A DNA stretch of 64,000 nucleotides, from NCBI GenBank assembly GCA_001910725.1, contig MJGA01000009.1, positions 124,001-188,000 on the forward strand, read 5' to 3'. The notes beneath the pieces are model-generated. The model did not search any database, was not told the DNA's origin, and saw only the letters and a program-made list of their open reading frames with translations. Each line of letters begins with the position of its first letter. Position 1 is the first letter of the stretch. This stretch comes from Phanerodontia chrysosporium. Lineage: Eukaryota > Basidiomycota > Agaricomycetes > Polyporales > Phanerochaetaceae. The position numbers and the translations under genes are program-made. Shown here piece after piece: positions 1-10,664 of this stretch.

Positions 1-2929
1 CCCAGTACGACACAGCGTACTTGTCGAGCTTCAGAGTAGCGGTGGCGGCCTGACCGGGTGCGATGTCGCGCAGCTTCGCGAAGGCCTTGAGCATGAGCGG
101 CGGGTGCGTCAGCTCGGACGTCGTCGGCAGCGACACGTAGAGCTGTACGACCTCCGAGCCCGCGACGGGGCCCGTATTTTTGACCTTCACTGTGGCCGTG
201 ACAGAGACGTCGCCGTTCGTGAAATTCGGTTCAGAGAGCGTCAGGTCGGAGTATTCGAAGATCGTGTATGAGAGCCCGTGACTGTAGACGGTGATTGTGA
301 GATACACGACACATTCTGCCATGCAGTCACGTACCCGAAGGGGAACAAGGGTGCGATGCCCCTGTGGTGATAATGCTTGTATCCCTAGAAGAAGCTGTGA
401 GCCACCCTGCTATCGCTGCTTCACATCACGAGACGCACCACAAAGAGGTCTTCGCCGTATCTGACCTTGCCGTGCTCGGAGTGGAAGTGGCCGTGACTCG
501 GGACATCCTCGAGCTTCTTCGGGAACGTCAAGCTCAGCCGGCCGCTGGGGTTGACCTTGCCGGTGAGGACGTCGCCGAGCGCGGCACCGGTAGCGTTGCC
601 GAGATACCAGCTGTGCACAATCGCGGGGACGTCGTCTGCCCATGGCATGGCGATGCTCGAGCCGCTCTGCGTGACAACGATGGTGCGCGGGTTCGCCGCG
701 CGCACCTTGGCCACGAGCTCGTCAGTGCGGCCCGGGAGCGCGAGTGTCGTGCGGTCGTAGCCCTCGCTTTCCCAGTCGGCGTTCAGGCCGACGACGGCGA
801 TGGCTACGTCGGCTTCGCTTGCGAGCTGCACCGCGCTGTCGAGGAGCTCGTCCGCGTCGCGCACCTCTGCGCCTCCCAGCTGCACGCCGGCGTTTGCGTC
901 CATGATGGCCTCATTTGGGTCGTCGTCTGCCGGGGCGCGCACGTTGCAGAAGACGACGTGGATCTTGTGTGCGACGCCGGCCTTGAGAGGGAAGCGACCG
1001 TACTCTTCTTCCGAGCCACAGCTGAAGAAATATTCGCCTCGGCGCTGCTTGGTCCAGTTGTCGATGACGAGTTGGTCGTCGACGAAAAGCTGGAACGCAT
1101 AAGGTCAGTCTCTAACGGCGCGATATACGACATTCCACTGACCTTAGCCCGCCCGGACGCGATGAGTCCAAATTCGAAGAGCATGTCGCGGTCCCGCGGC
1201 TTGAGGAAGCCATCAAGCGTGAATGTCCAGCGTTTGGTGATGTTCTCGGGATAAGAGGTACTAAGAGCGCGTGAGACCCAGGCTACACCAGCGCATATAT
1301 ATGCCTACCTGATGAATATCCGGGTCTCGTCCACGTATTGAGTCTTGATGGGTTGGTTGAGAGGAGTCATAGATTCGTCGCTCTCATGTGAGAACCACGT
1401 GCAAGTCCAGCCGGGTTTCCCATCCTCGGTGACGAGGTCGTAGTCCAAGGTAGGCATGGTACGGTAAGCTAATTGTGACGGTGAGGAAGTTCCAATGACC
1501 AGGAACAACATGCAAACATACTCCTGGCGCCCTCAGAATACGTAATCTCCACATTGGGATCGACAGCATGAATCGCTTCTACGATACCATCGTATGGGCT
1601 GATGAAGTAACTGGATTTCAGTGCTGCAGAGCCGCCGCCACTGAGCACTCGAGCCTTGGCGTTACCACCGATGATGGCGACCTTCTTCAGCTCCTGGAAG
1701 CAGCCGAAAAACATGAGAGGGGCAACAAACATGATCTCGTAGGTGCTTACCTTTGGTTTGAGAGGAAGCAAAGCGCCGTCGTTCTTGAGCAGGACGATCG
1801 CCTGCGCAGCCAAGCTTTGCATGAGGGCGGAATCGGCCTCCGATTCTTTGGTACGCTCGATGCCGTCGCCATCGAGGACTTCCGGAGCCTCTTGGGCGCA
1901 CTTCTTCGTGAGCTCGAGCACCTTGCGGGCGCGCTCCTTCACGGTGCGGGCGGTGATTTTGCGACTCTGGATACTGCACGACGCTCGTCAGCGTGGGCAG
2001 GGAACGCTCGTGAGACGGACATACGAGCGGTTCATCAGGTCAAGGGTACGCCACTTGTTGGTCCCAGGCATCTCAAGATCAAGACCAGCATTGATGGCAT
2101 GGTCAATGGAGTAGACACCGAACCAGTCGCTCATGACAAGTGCGTTGCTGCCCCACTCCTTCCGCAAGATGTCACGGATGATGTACGGGTTCTCTGATAC
2201 GTGCGTCCCGTTGACGCGATTGTAACTGGGGTTGTGATCAGCGTTTCGGTTCCAGGACAGTGACAACCGGACACTTACGCGGTCATGTACGACCAGGGCT
2301 GAGCATACTTCTCGGCAAGCATGAAGGGCATGAGGTAAATCTCACGCAGAGCGCGCTCGGACATGATGGAGTCGTAGGCCATGCGATCGTTTTCCTTGTC
2401 GTTACCGACGAAATGCTTGATCGCTGTGGCGATGCCGCCAGCCTGCACGCCCTTGACATAGGCGGCAGCGATCATGCCAGAGAGGAACGGGTCCTCGGAG
2501 AACGATTCGAAGGCGCGGCCTCCGAGCGGGTTGCGCTGAATGTTACAGGTCGGCGCGAGAAGGATAGATGCAGCCTTGATTTTTGCTTCCTCGGCGAGCA
2601 GCTTACGGCCAATTTGCTCAATGAGCTCGGGGTCAAATGTCGCTCCCATAGCCGTGGACGATGGCAGGCATTTCGCGGGGGTGCTCATAAAAAAGTGATT
2701 GCCGCGCACACCTGCATATATCGCTTTCAGATGACAAGGTCTTCTCTGTCCAGAAGACGATCTACCAACCGTTCGGGCCATCGCTGACCTTCAGAGCAGG
2801 GACACCCAGGCGAGGTACACCATGGGTATGCCAGAAGCCGACTCCAGCGGTGAGGAGAATTGCCTCGTCCGTCGTCAACTGCTCGACGACCTCGTCGATG
2901 TTCGCTTTGGCGAAGTCGGATGGTGCCAT
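1..2929 (-). CDS. GH3 beta-glucosidase with PA14 insert (3' end off window)
   Basis: Glycoside hydrolase family 3 enzyme, expected to release glucose from cellobiose and other beta-glucosides. The ATG at 2929 opens [20 protein letters not shown] and has no signal peptide, so the enzyme is probably intracellular. The order seen is: N-terminal GH3 barrel with SDGPNG near the start; [11 protein letters not shown] substrate-site region (about 2400); [18 protein letters not shown] (about 2130), whose SDW Asp is the catalytic nucleophile in this family; a PA14-like insert (about 1200-950); the GH3 C-terminal sandwich (about 940-420); and an Fn3-like domain (about 290-1) with [18 protein letters not shown]. 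Several short introns interrupt it, for example near 2690-2755 and 1240-1310. Only a few tens of C-terminal residues are missing beyond base 1. The family call is firm; the substrate is inferred. Confidence 0.93.
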
Positions 2930-4263
2930 GTTGACTGTATACACAATGGAGGGAACTGTTCGAGCAGCTAAATCACCGGCCAGAAAGGAACTGGGGTGAC
3001 GATCGTTCAGCATCCCGCGTGCGCAGAAACCGACTTATATACCGCTGAGCTGGTAGAGCAGGCGTAAGAGCACTACCCCGCATTCCCAAATGTCCCGAGG
3101 TTTATCCGAAACGTCGCATCGGCTGCCGAGTTCCGGTCGTGGTTGAGTCTTGTTATCAGTTTTTGAGCGTGTTAGGACGTGAAAGGAACTCGACATAAGC
3201 TAGATATAGACATTTAGCATACACTCAAGCAAAGGACTGTAGCAGGGACTCAGGTGGTAGCCACTCACGATGCCGAAAGCCGGGGGTAACGGATACCATA
3301 ACGGCGGCACCTCTGATGTCGAGGGATCCCTAACTACCTCACGAGTTGGAGGCAATGACGGCCGGATGATCTATCTTTCGGACCAAGAGATTGCTAAGAC
3401 CTATCGACATGGTCATCTGAGCGACCCGACCCGCACGCGAGCACGGCAAGAGGGCCTACCAGTAGCATGCTTAGAGCCTCTGCACGTTGCAGTGCACATT
3501 CTCCTTCTGATTTTCAGGTTCAGTAGGCCTTGGTGGTAGAAATTCGATGTAGCAAGGGAGGGCTATTATGCCCTATCTCACGAGAAAAGACACTGACAAT
3601 GGATGGATGGGAGGGGGGAAGGGGGTAATACACGTTGGTAGTGGTGTGAACTCGGACACTGAGAACCCTAGAGCTACATGCAGAAAACGTTGAGCAGAAC
3701 ACATGTTCAACGGACTTACCCCCTTTGCCATAGAGCCAGCCGTCTCGTCTTCCAGGGAGGATGAACATGATCTGCGAAGGGTATACACCCAAATGACGTC
3801 TTGACAGACGTGAGAGTGATCTCGACACGCCAAGTGCTAGCCTACTACTAAGGTACTGTGGTCATCGTCAGCATATAACACATGTCCCAGAGAGAGCTCC
3901 TACGACTCGGACTGCTCTGCGTCGGAAGTGGACCCGCAGACGGTGCTTTGGGCAGTGTGTCAGACAGCGATCTAGATATCTACAAAACACTCTCGTCTCA
4001 ATATCGTAAGTCCAACGCCTTGAACATAACGTTGCAACGATACGCAGAGATAGAATTTGGAAGGAGTTGTGCAAGTGTGAAGTTGGAATGAAAGCAGAAT
4101 CGCCCTCGCCCTCGCCCAGTGGGCGCTAGTATTATGATGCGCCCCTTGCCCTATGCGGATGTGGGCGGGATGTTCGATTCCGTCGATTGATCCGCCTCAG
4201 CCACTTGGACTGCAACGACGACCAGCCTCGTGCCCGCGCCTCGAAACGGCGTACCTGCGCTGC
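2930..4263. other. intergenic region between divergent genes
   Basis: This stretch separates the divergently transcribed GH3 and Mto1-like genes and should hold both promoters. Short open frames occur (for example 3270-3539 plus and 3520-3833 minus) but none shows domain features or plausible splice structure. I see no repeat or RNA gene. Confidence 0.5.
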
Positions 4264-7200
4264 ATGTCTGGGGCGATGAACCGTGCAGACACGTCCCTAC
4301 AGTCAATTGGCAGCCAACCAGATCTCTCGCTTGGTTCATTCGCGTCTGGATTCTCAACACCCGCACGCAGGGCGCCGTCAGGCTCGACAGCCGCCTCTTC
4401 CGCACCCGTCGCAACGCCCTCGCCGCCAAATGCTGCACAATTTACAAGACGGCGGCTCGAAGACCCGACGCCACGACGGCGCGGCCTCGATGACTCGATC
4501 GACGACTCGGTGGGCGACGTGCTCGACACGCCGGGGCGCGAGAGCAAATGGGCGGATGGCGTCGATGCGACGCCCGCGCCGAAACGCGGCAAGGGCGCGG
4601 CGAAGGGGAGCGTGAACCTCACGCTGCGGGACCAGGAAAAGGTGTGCACTTTGCACCCCTCACGCATGTCCCATCTCATCATCGCCACAGCACATCGACA
4701 GCCTGAAGAAGGAGAACTTTAACATCAAGCTCAAGGTGCACTTCCTAGAGGAACGCCTCGCCCAGCTCGCGCCCGACCAGATAGACGAGGCCCTGAAGCA
4801 GAACATTAACCTCAAGATTGAGGTGCAACAGCGCGGCATGGAGATCAAGAAGCTCAAGAAGCTGGTGCTCGAGGCGCAGCGCGAGCTCGAACGTCTCCAG
4901 CGCGGCTCGGGGTCCTCGGACTCACGCGTGCAGTACCTCGAGGAGAAGCTAGCAGAACGCGACCGCGAACTCAGTGAGCTCCGCAGGCGGCGCGTCGGTG
5001 GTGCAGACGCGCAGGTGGTACGCGAACTCGAGGCGCGCAACATGGAACTCGAGGAACAATTGGAAGGCGTGCGGACACTGCTTGAAGACAACGCCGAGGA
5101 AATGGAGCGACTGAAGGACATTGTGGAGAGCCGGGAAGACGAGCGCAGCGGAGACGGCGGGCACATGCGCAAGCAGCTAGAAGAGCTTGAGTACGAGAAC
5201 GAGCAGCTCAAGCAGCGCCTGGGCGAACAGGAGGATTTGGCACAGAGGCACGAGGAGGAGAAGGAGGAACTCGCGGACCAGGTCGAGATGCTGCGGTTGC
5301 AACTGGAGGACGCCGAGAGGCGACGGGAAGCTGAGAACATCGAGCGCAGCCAGAGCCGTGCCATGATCCTCGGGGAGCGGGAAGAGCGGGAGGCCGTCGA
5401 AGAGGAGCTGGCCTCTGTACGCGACAAGCTCGCCGCGGCCCAAATCGAAATTCAGCAGAAGGAGGACGAGCTGGAGCTCAAGACACGCGAAATCGACGAC
5501 ATCGTCGCCGAGCACGAACGCATCGTTCGCGAGGTCGAGCAAGAATGGAGAGGCGAAGTGGAAGAGGCCAGGGGGCGGGTAGACGAGCTCAAGGACGTGA
5601 GTGCGCATATTTTCGTGCGCATATATGCACCCATGTTCTCCTCTAGGAGCTCGAACGTCGCGAGCAAGAATCGAAGGAGTTGCGACTGGCATTTACCGAC
5701 CTCGAGACCGAGATGAACGACGTTGTAGAGAAGTTTGAGCTCGCGCTGGAACACAAGGAGCGCGAGGCGGAGGAGAAAGACAACGAGATCGCCGCGGCCA
5801 ACCAGGAGATCCAGAACCTCGGCGACCAGGTGTACCGGCTTGAGGAAGAGAACGACCGCCTGAAGGAGGAGAGTGCGCGGCTGCGAGAAGAGGACGGCGT
5901 GGAGCTCGAGAGGCTAGAGGCACTATCTACTGCACTCAAAGAGGTAAGTCGAATGTCTGCTGCCCAAACGAGAGTCGCTAATTGAGATCTAGAAAGTCGC
6001 AGGTCTCAAGGAGCAACTAGAGGATCTGCAAGACCAGTTTGAGCAGAAGTGCGGAGAGGTGGATCAGGCTCAAGCAAGTCAAGAGGAGCTTGCGAAGCAT
6101 ATCGAAAAGCTCGTCGCAGAACTTCAGAAGGAGCAAAGTAACAGCAAACGGCTTGAGGCTGAGCGTGACAGGCTGCAGCGGGAGCTCGACGAGTCCAGCA
6201 GACAGTCGAAACGCGCCATTGAGGCGAAAGACTCGGCCCTGCAGTCTGCCCTGCACGATCTTACGAGCACGCAGGCACTGCTCTCCCAGCGCGAGAGCGA
6301 CCTCGCGCAGGTGCAGAACGCTCTGCAGACGCTCGAGCACGAGTCCAAGAAGCTCGGCGAGTCGCACACGACGGCGCGCTTCTCGCTGCAGCTCGAGGTC
6401 GACCGGCTCAAGCGCGACGTGGAGCGCCTGGAGGACGAGTTGCGTCGCGCGCGGCGGGAGCTCGACGAGCGCGACGGCAAGCAGCGCGACCGCGATGCCG
6501 TGCTTGACCGTCTGCACGCCGAGAACCGGGACCTGGCTGCGCAGCTCGCAGCACAGACGCAGGCGCGCCTGAACGCGACCGAGAAGCTCGACGGGGTGCA
6601 GGCGAGCCTGAAGGCTGCCGAGGCAGAGGTGGCGACGCTGCGCACGCGTGTGCAAGACCTGGAGAGTCGGCTTAGCAAAGATCAGCGCACGATCCTCGCT
6701 GCGGAATCGCAGTATCGCGACCAACTGACCGAGCGGAACACACTGTTGTTGACGATCTACCAGTACATGGACAAGATACTGGGCGTTGACAAGACTCCGG
6801 TATGCTTCTCTATTCACGCACAATTCTTTACTGACCTGTTCCTGCAGAAGAAGAATGGTGCTGGAGAGACGAAGCCCTTCACAAACTTCAGCGTCTTCCA
6901 CGACAACCTGATAACCCGGCTGAAGCAACTCAGCCAGATCACGCTCGACTTCGACAAGAGGGTCAAGGGCGCGGAGGCACGATACGCGGAGCGGCTCGAG
7001 GGCATGCGCAAGCAGCTCGAGGCGCGCTGGCGGCAGCTCGACAAGTTCGAGGCGAGCGTCAAGACGCTCGCGGAGCAGAAGGCGGCGTGGCGGCGCAAGC
7101 TCGCGGCGAAGGAGGGCGAGGCGGACGCGCTCCGCGCGACGAACGCCGAGCTGAACGCCGCGGTCAGCGCGAAGGGCAAAGGCTCGCCGGGCGAGTCTGC

Positions 7201-7608
7201 CGAGATCCGCGCGCTCACGGCGCGCGCGACCAACGCGGAGCGGCGCCTGCTCAACCTCCAGAACCAGCTGCTTGCTGCCGAGGAGAAGCTGACGCAGGTG
7301 AACCAGAAGACGGTCGTGGCGGATAACAAGTGGGAGGTCCGCGTCAAGGAGTATGAGGGACGCCTACGCCAGGCGGAGGAGAAGGTCAAGCAGGAGCGCC
7401 AGGGCAGGAAGGAGCGCGTGAACGAGCTCGAGACGCAGGCAAGGTGGGTATTTCGTGTTTACGCTCTGGATTCGGATACTGACGGTGATGTAGGCAGTAT
7501 CAGCGGCAGATTGAGCTCGCACAGAAGCGTATACAGCAGCTCAACGAGATCATCGAAAAGTCAGGATTGAGTCGTGACTCGAAGAATGCCTCCCCCGCGT
7601 CTCGCTAG
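4264..7608 (+). CDS. Mto1-like microtubule organiser (CM1 coiled-coil protein)
   Basis: Spliced model: 4264-4641, 4691-5596, 5647-5943, 5993-6799, 6848-7443, 7494-7608, giving 1032 residues; every junction is GT-AG and keeps frame. Residues 1-125 are a Ser/Pro/Arg-rich disordered head. Then comes the centrosomin motif 1 type segment (TLRDQEK, HIDSLKKENFNIKLKVHFLE, spanning intron 1), which in Mto1, Pcp1 and centrosomin recruits the gamma-tubulin complex. The rest is almost unbroken coiled coil. The end (NKWEVRVKEYEGRLRQAEEK onward) resembles the Mto2-binding tail of fission-yeast Mto1. Expected role: nucleation of cytoplasmic microtubules at spindle pole body or other sites. The 48-nt intron 4 (6800-6847) is a multiple of three and has no stop, so unspliced mRNA also reads through. 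An alternative start lies 12 nt downstream at 4276. Confidence 0.85.
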
Positions 7609-7813
7609 TTGTCGTCTGCCACTCCGTCGAAGTTCGAAATGCTCCCTTCTTCTTTCGCCCTTGGTTAGTCGTTGGTTCCCTCACTGCGCTTTCTGTCATC
7701 GCACGCATTGCTGTCGCTTTTTCTTTCCATTCTGTTCTGTTGTTCGCTATCTAAGTACACATGACAGAGATACCATATTGTAGCATTACATTCGTTTCAC
7801 TATCATAACCGGA

Positions 7814-8977
7814 TCAGAGGCCTCCGCCTGTCCAACCTCCGTCGGCGCAGATAACCTATCGAATGTGTCATGAGTGGAGGACGGCATACCCGAAGACAGT
7901 CTGTACATGTACCTTGTTGGTCATGTAGCCGTTCTGGACGAGCATGAGGACGATGGACGCAATCTCGTCCGGCTTCCCGAGTCTGCCAATGGGGATCTTG
8001 GCCCGTACCTCGGGTGACGGGTTCGCCATCATGGCGGTGTCTACAGAAGGCAAACATATTCCTGGTGAGCACGGAAAACCCGGGCACACAGCGACGCACC
8101 TTCAATCAGCGCTGGTGCAATAGCGTTGCTGCACTACAGGAATATTCAGGGAGGGGTTCAGCGACGCGATTAGCCTGGTACGCACGATGCCGTCTTTCGC
8201 ATAGCGCAGCGAGAGCCAGTGAATGAGGCCGTGCATGGCCGACTTTGATGAGGCGTAGTGCGGGCCGATGACACCTCCGGTAACTGAGACAACCGTCAGC
8301 TGCAGGCCTGCACCTCGGAATCCAGAACATTGGGGACTCACGAGCAGCCACGCTGCATCGCAAGCCATATCAGCGACAGTTATGACAAACGTGGCGACGA
8401 GCGTACCTAGAGGTCAAAATAATCCGACCCCACTTCTGCTTTCCATGTACGGAACGCAAAGCTGGCACAGCTAGCGATACCCCTTGTGAGACGGCCGCAT
8501 GGACGATACGGTGAACCTCCTACGTAGTAGTTCGTCCCGGTGTTCAGCCTCCAGGTCTCCTCGAACTCCTGAGGGCTGATATCCCTGATGTCGCCCGTAG
8601 GGCCGATCTTGCTGAAGGCCGCACCGTGGTTGCCGAAGAGGATGTCGGGGTTGCCGAGCCTCGCGACGACCTCGTCGAACAGCGTCTTCGTCGCCTCGTA
8701 CGTCGAGAGGTCGGCCTGGAAAGCCGCGGCCTTCACGCCGTCGTGCTTGGTGAGCTCCGCGACGAGCGCGTCAGCCTTCGCCTTGGAGCTCTCCGAGGAG
8801 TGGTGCACGGCAATCGAACAGCCGTGCTGCGCGAGCAGGCGTGCGGTCGCGAGACCTATGCCTCCTCTAGTAGATGTCGCCAGTCGGTCAACATGTGCAG
8901 TCTCGGAAGACGCGTTGTACGTACGTGCAGCCCGTGATCAACGCAAGCTTGCCTTTGAGCGAGGCCGATACCGACAT
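7814..8977 (-). CDS. short-chain dehydrogenase/reductase (FabG-like SDR)
   Basis: A classical SDR, probably NAD(P)H-dependent, that oxidises or reduces a small alcohol or ketone. The ATG at 8977 opens MSVSASLKGKLALITGC. After a short intron the dinucleotide-binding loop continues as GGIGLATARLLAQHG, making the TGxxxGIG pattern. The catalytic pair is seen as HYASSKSAM (YxxxK) near 8250. The usual NAG motif is changed to NHGAA (FGNHGAAF). The C-terminal half reads NAIAPALIE then DTAMMANPSPEVRAKIPIGR and ends ADGGWTGGGL at the stop at 7814. At least six short introns are needed; the one near 8490-8530 has more than one possible donor. The gene converges with the Mto1-like gene, about 200 bp apart. 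The substrate cannot be inferred. Confidence 0.85.
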
Positions 8978-9683
8978 TGTGAGCTCTACTTGGCGTGCAC
9001 GAGTGAGCTAGGACTCTTGTGGGAGCTCTTAGGGGTGGGGAAAACGTCTTATATCGAGCAGACGCGATTAATGCGTCACTACAGTTTGTCTCATTGGCCG
9101 ATTCCCTCGCAAGCGAATCCTGCACAACGGCACGAACGGCATGCACTGCACTTGTGATCGTGTCGTAAAAATAGTCAACAGCACAGTGCAGCCATGGCGT
9201 TTCGAATGTCGTATTCGCGAGTTTAATCATACTATCGCTCATGTGCGATGAGAGGGCAGCAACGCTCTTTCGAGACCAGGAACTTATGAAGAGGACGAGC
9301 GACAGTACCATTTCTCAGCATCCTGTTCGAGCATGCGATCTACTGTAAGATCAAGCCCTCGAACTGATATACCGTACCCAGCCTTGGCCACAAACGAGTG
9401 GCGCGTCGGCGGCCGCCATAAGGTGGAGCGCCCGTACTTGCATTCTCGCCTTCTTCTGTACCCATCATCTCGCCCCTCCGTATCGACGAAGATCAGGACA
9501 TACACAATCGTGCCAACATCTGCTGCACACACAGATCGTCAACAACAGACTTTGGAAGGTCAAATCACGAGACTTACCTCAACCTCTTGTTCAACTTGTC
9601 AATTGACCAGGTGGTTCTTGGCTGGCGCAACGTCGAACATTATCTCCAGACGACCAAGGCAAAAGTCCCCCATTGCAGAAGCC
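8978..9683. other. intergenic region
   Basis: About 700 bp between the divergent SDR and acidic-tail family gene A. Short frames exist on both strands but none shows a recognisable protein or splice pattern. It should contain both 5' regions; no clear repeat is seen. Confidence 0.4.
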
Positions 9684-10664
9684 ATGGAGCCCCAGTCGAA
9701 ATATCAACTGCGCGACTTACTTGCGTGGCACTCCCAGTTCGTCGCGGTCGCACAGTCCGTGCCCCAATTCGCCAGGCGCAACCCCAGCATCCAACTTGCG
9801 ATCTTGGACATCTCCGCAGCTGTCGAGGAGATACGCGAAGACCTGGAGGATGCCTTGAAGGCCGCGGAAGGCGGCAAAGTTGAAACAATTGGTTCGAACC
9901 ACTGCCCTCTGTGGCCCCCGCGTCGACCCATGGGCCTGGGGAACGGATCGACTCTATGTTCTGTCCACCAAACCACAGCGGTTAGTGTATACATCTCGCG
10001 TAGAAGCAGTGACGGCCTTACTGACATAGTTCGTATCCCAGCGCTGAGCCACCCTAGCCTTGCGCGACTACCACGCGTAGCTGGGGGCGATGTCCTACAG
10101 ACAGCTACTACAGTGGTACCCGCTGTTGTCACGTTCAATACGAACATAACAAAACCGAGGACGACCGAAGCAGGCACTGCCTCACCACAAGCCCTCTCGC
10201 CGTTGTTGCTGTATAGCTCCTCAGACGATGAGCACGACGACGACAACGATTCGTTCTCTGTTTCTTCTGTCTCCTCTGTGTCAGAGACTGAGAGCTATGT
10301 CAGCTCGAGCCATGCTGACGAGCGCGCGAGATTTGATGTAGACGAGGAATGGGCGGATGAGAGCCGCGGAGCGGAGGGAGATTTCGACGTTCACACCGAC
10401 GATGATGCCGAGGACGCCGGTGTCGCAGGGGGTGACGATGGATACGATAACGAGGGGTACAGCTCCGAGGACGACGACTCGAGCGACGACGGCTTCGCAA
10501 TTCGGGGACTGCGATACCTTCGCCCTTACATCGACAGCTGCCCTGCTTGCGCCGAATGGGCCAGAGGGGTCGCTGAGGCATGGAAAGTGTCGAGTCGCAA
10601 CAGACGCATCTTGGCGAGCTCGACATGGGCCAACCCGGATGTCGCAGCGTGGACGTTCACCTAG
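9684..10664 (+). CDS. AWHSQF acidic-tail family, copy A (unknown function)
   Basis: Unrecognised protein, 326 residues if unspliced. It shares three blocks with two other genes in this window (13509-14530 and 32948-33981): an N-terminal helical block beginning YQLRDLLAWHSQFVA and ending VEEIREDLEDALKAA; a middle block IPALSHPSLARLPRVA; and a long Ser/Asp/Glu-rich acidic stretch followed by a short aromatic end (CPACAEWARGVAEAW). Copies B and C have a 58-59 nt intron just before the middle block; here the corresponding DNA is open, and if spliced the junction must differ (a donor near 9995 is possible). No signal peptide or membrane segment is seen. The acidic tail would suit a nuclear or chromatin-associated partner, but that is only inference. 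Copy A is the most diverged of the three. Confidence 0.6.
   Translation: MEPQSKYQLRDLLAWHSQFVAVAQSVPQFARRNPSIQLAILDISAAVEEIREDLEDALKAAEGGKVETIGSNHCPLWPPRRPMGLGNGSTLCSVHQTTAVSVYISRRSSDGLTDIVRIPALSHPSLARLPRVAGGDVLQTATTVVPAVVTFNTNITKPRTTEAGTASPQALSPLLLYSSSDDEHDDDNDSFSVSSVSSVSETESYVSSSHADERARFDVDEEWADESRGAEGDFDVHTDDDAEDAGVAGGDDGYDNEGYSSEDDDSSDDGFAIRGLRYLRPYIDSCPACAEWARGVAEAWKVSSRNRRILASSTWANPDVAAWTFT

Noticed and set aside
364..1254. Long plus-strand open frame of 296 codons
   Set aside because: It lies antisense to the GH3 gene, whose minus-strand frame has clear PA14 and GH3 C-terminal motifs; the plus frame has no recognisable domain.
3270..3539. Small plus-strand open frame between the GH3 and Mto1-like genes
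   Set aside because: No homology features, no splice context, ordinary length by chance.
5177..5692. Minus-strand open frames opposite the coiled-coil gene
   Set aside because: Low-complexity Leu/Ser-rich shadows of a GC-rich heptad-repeat gene.
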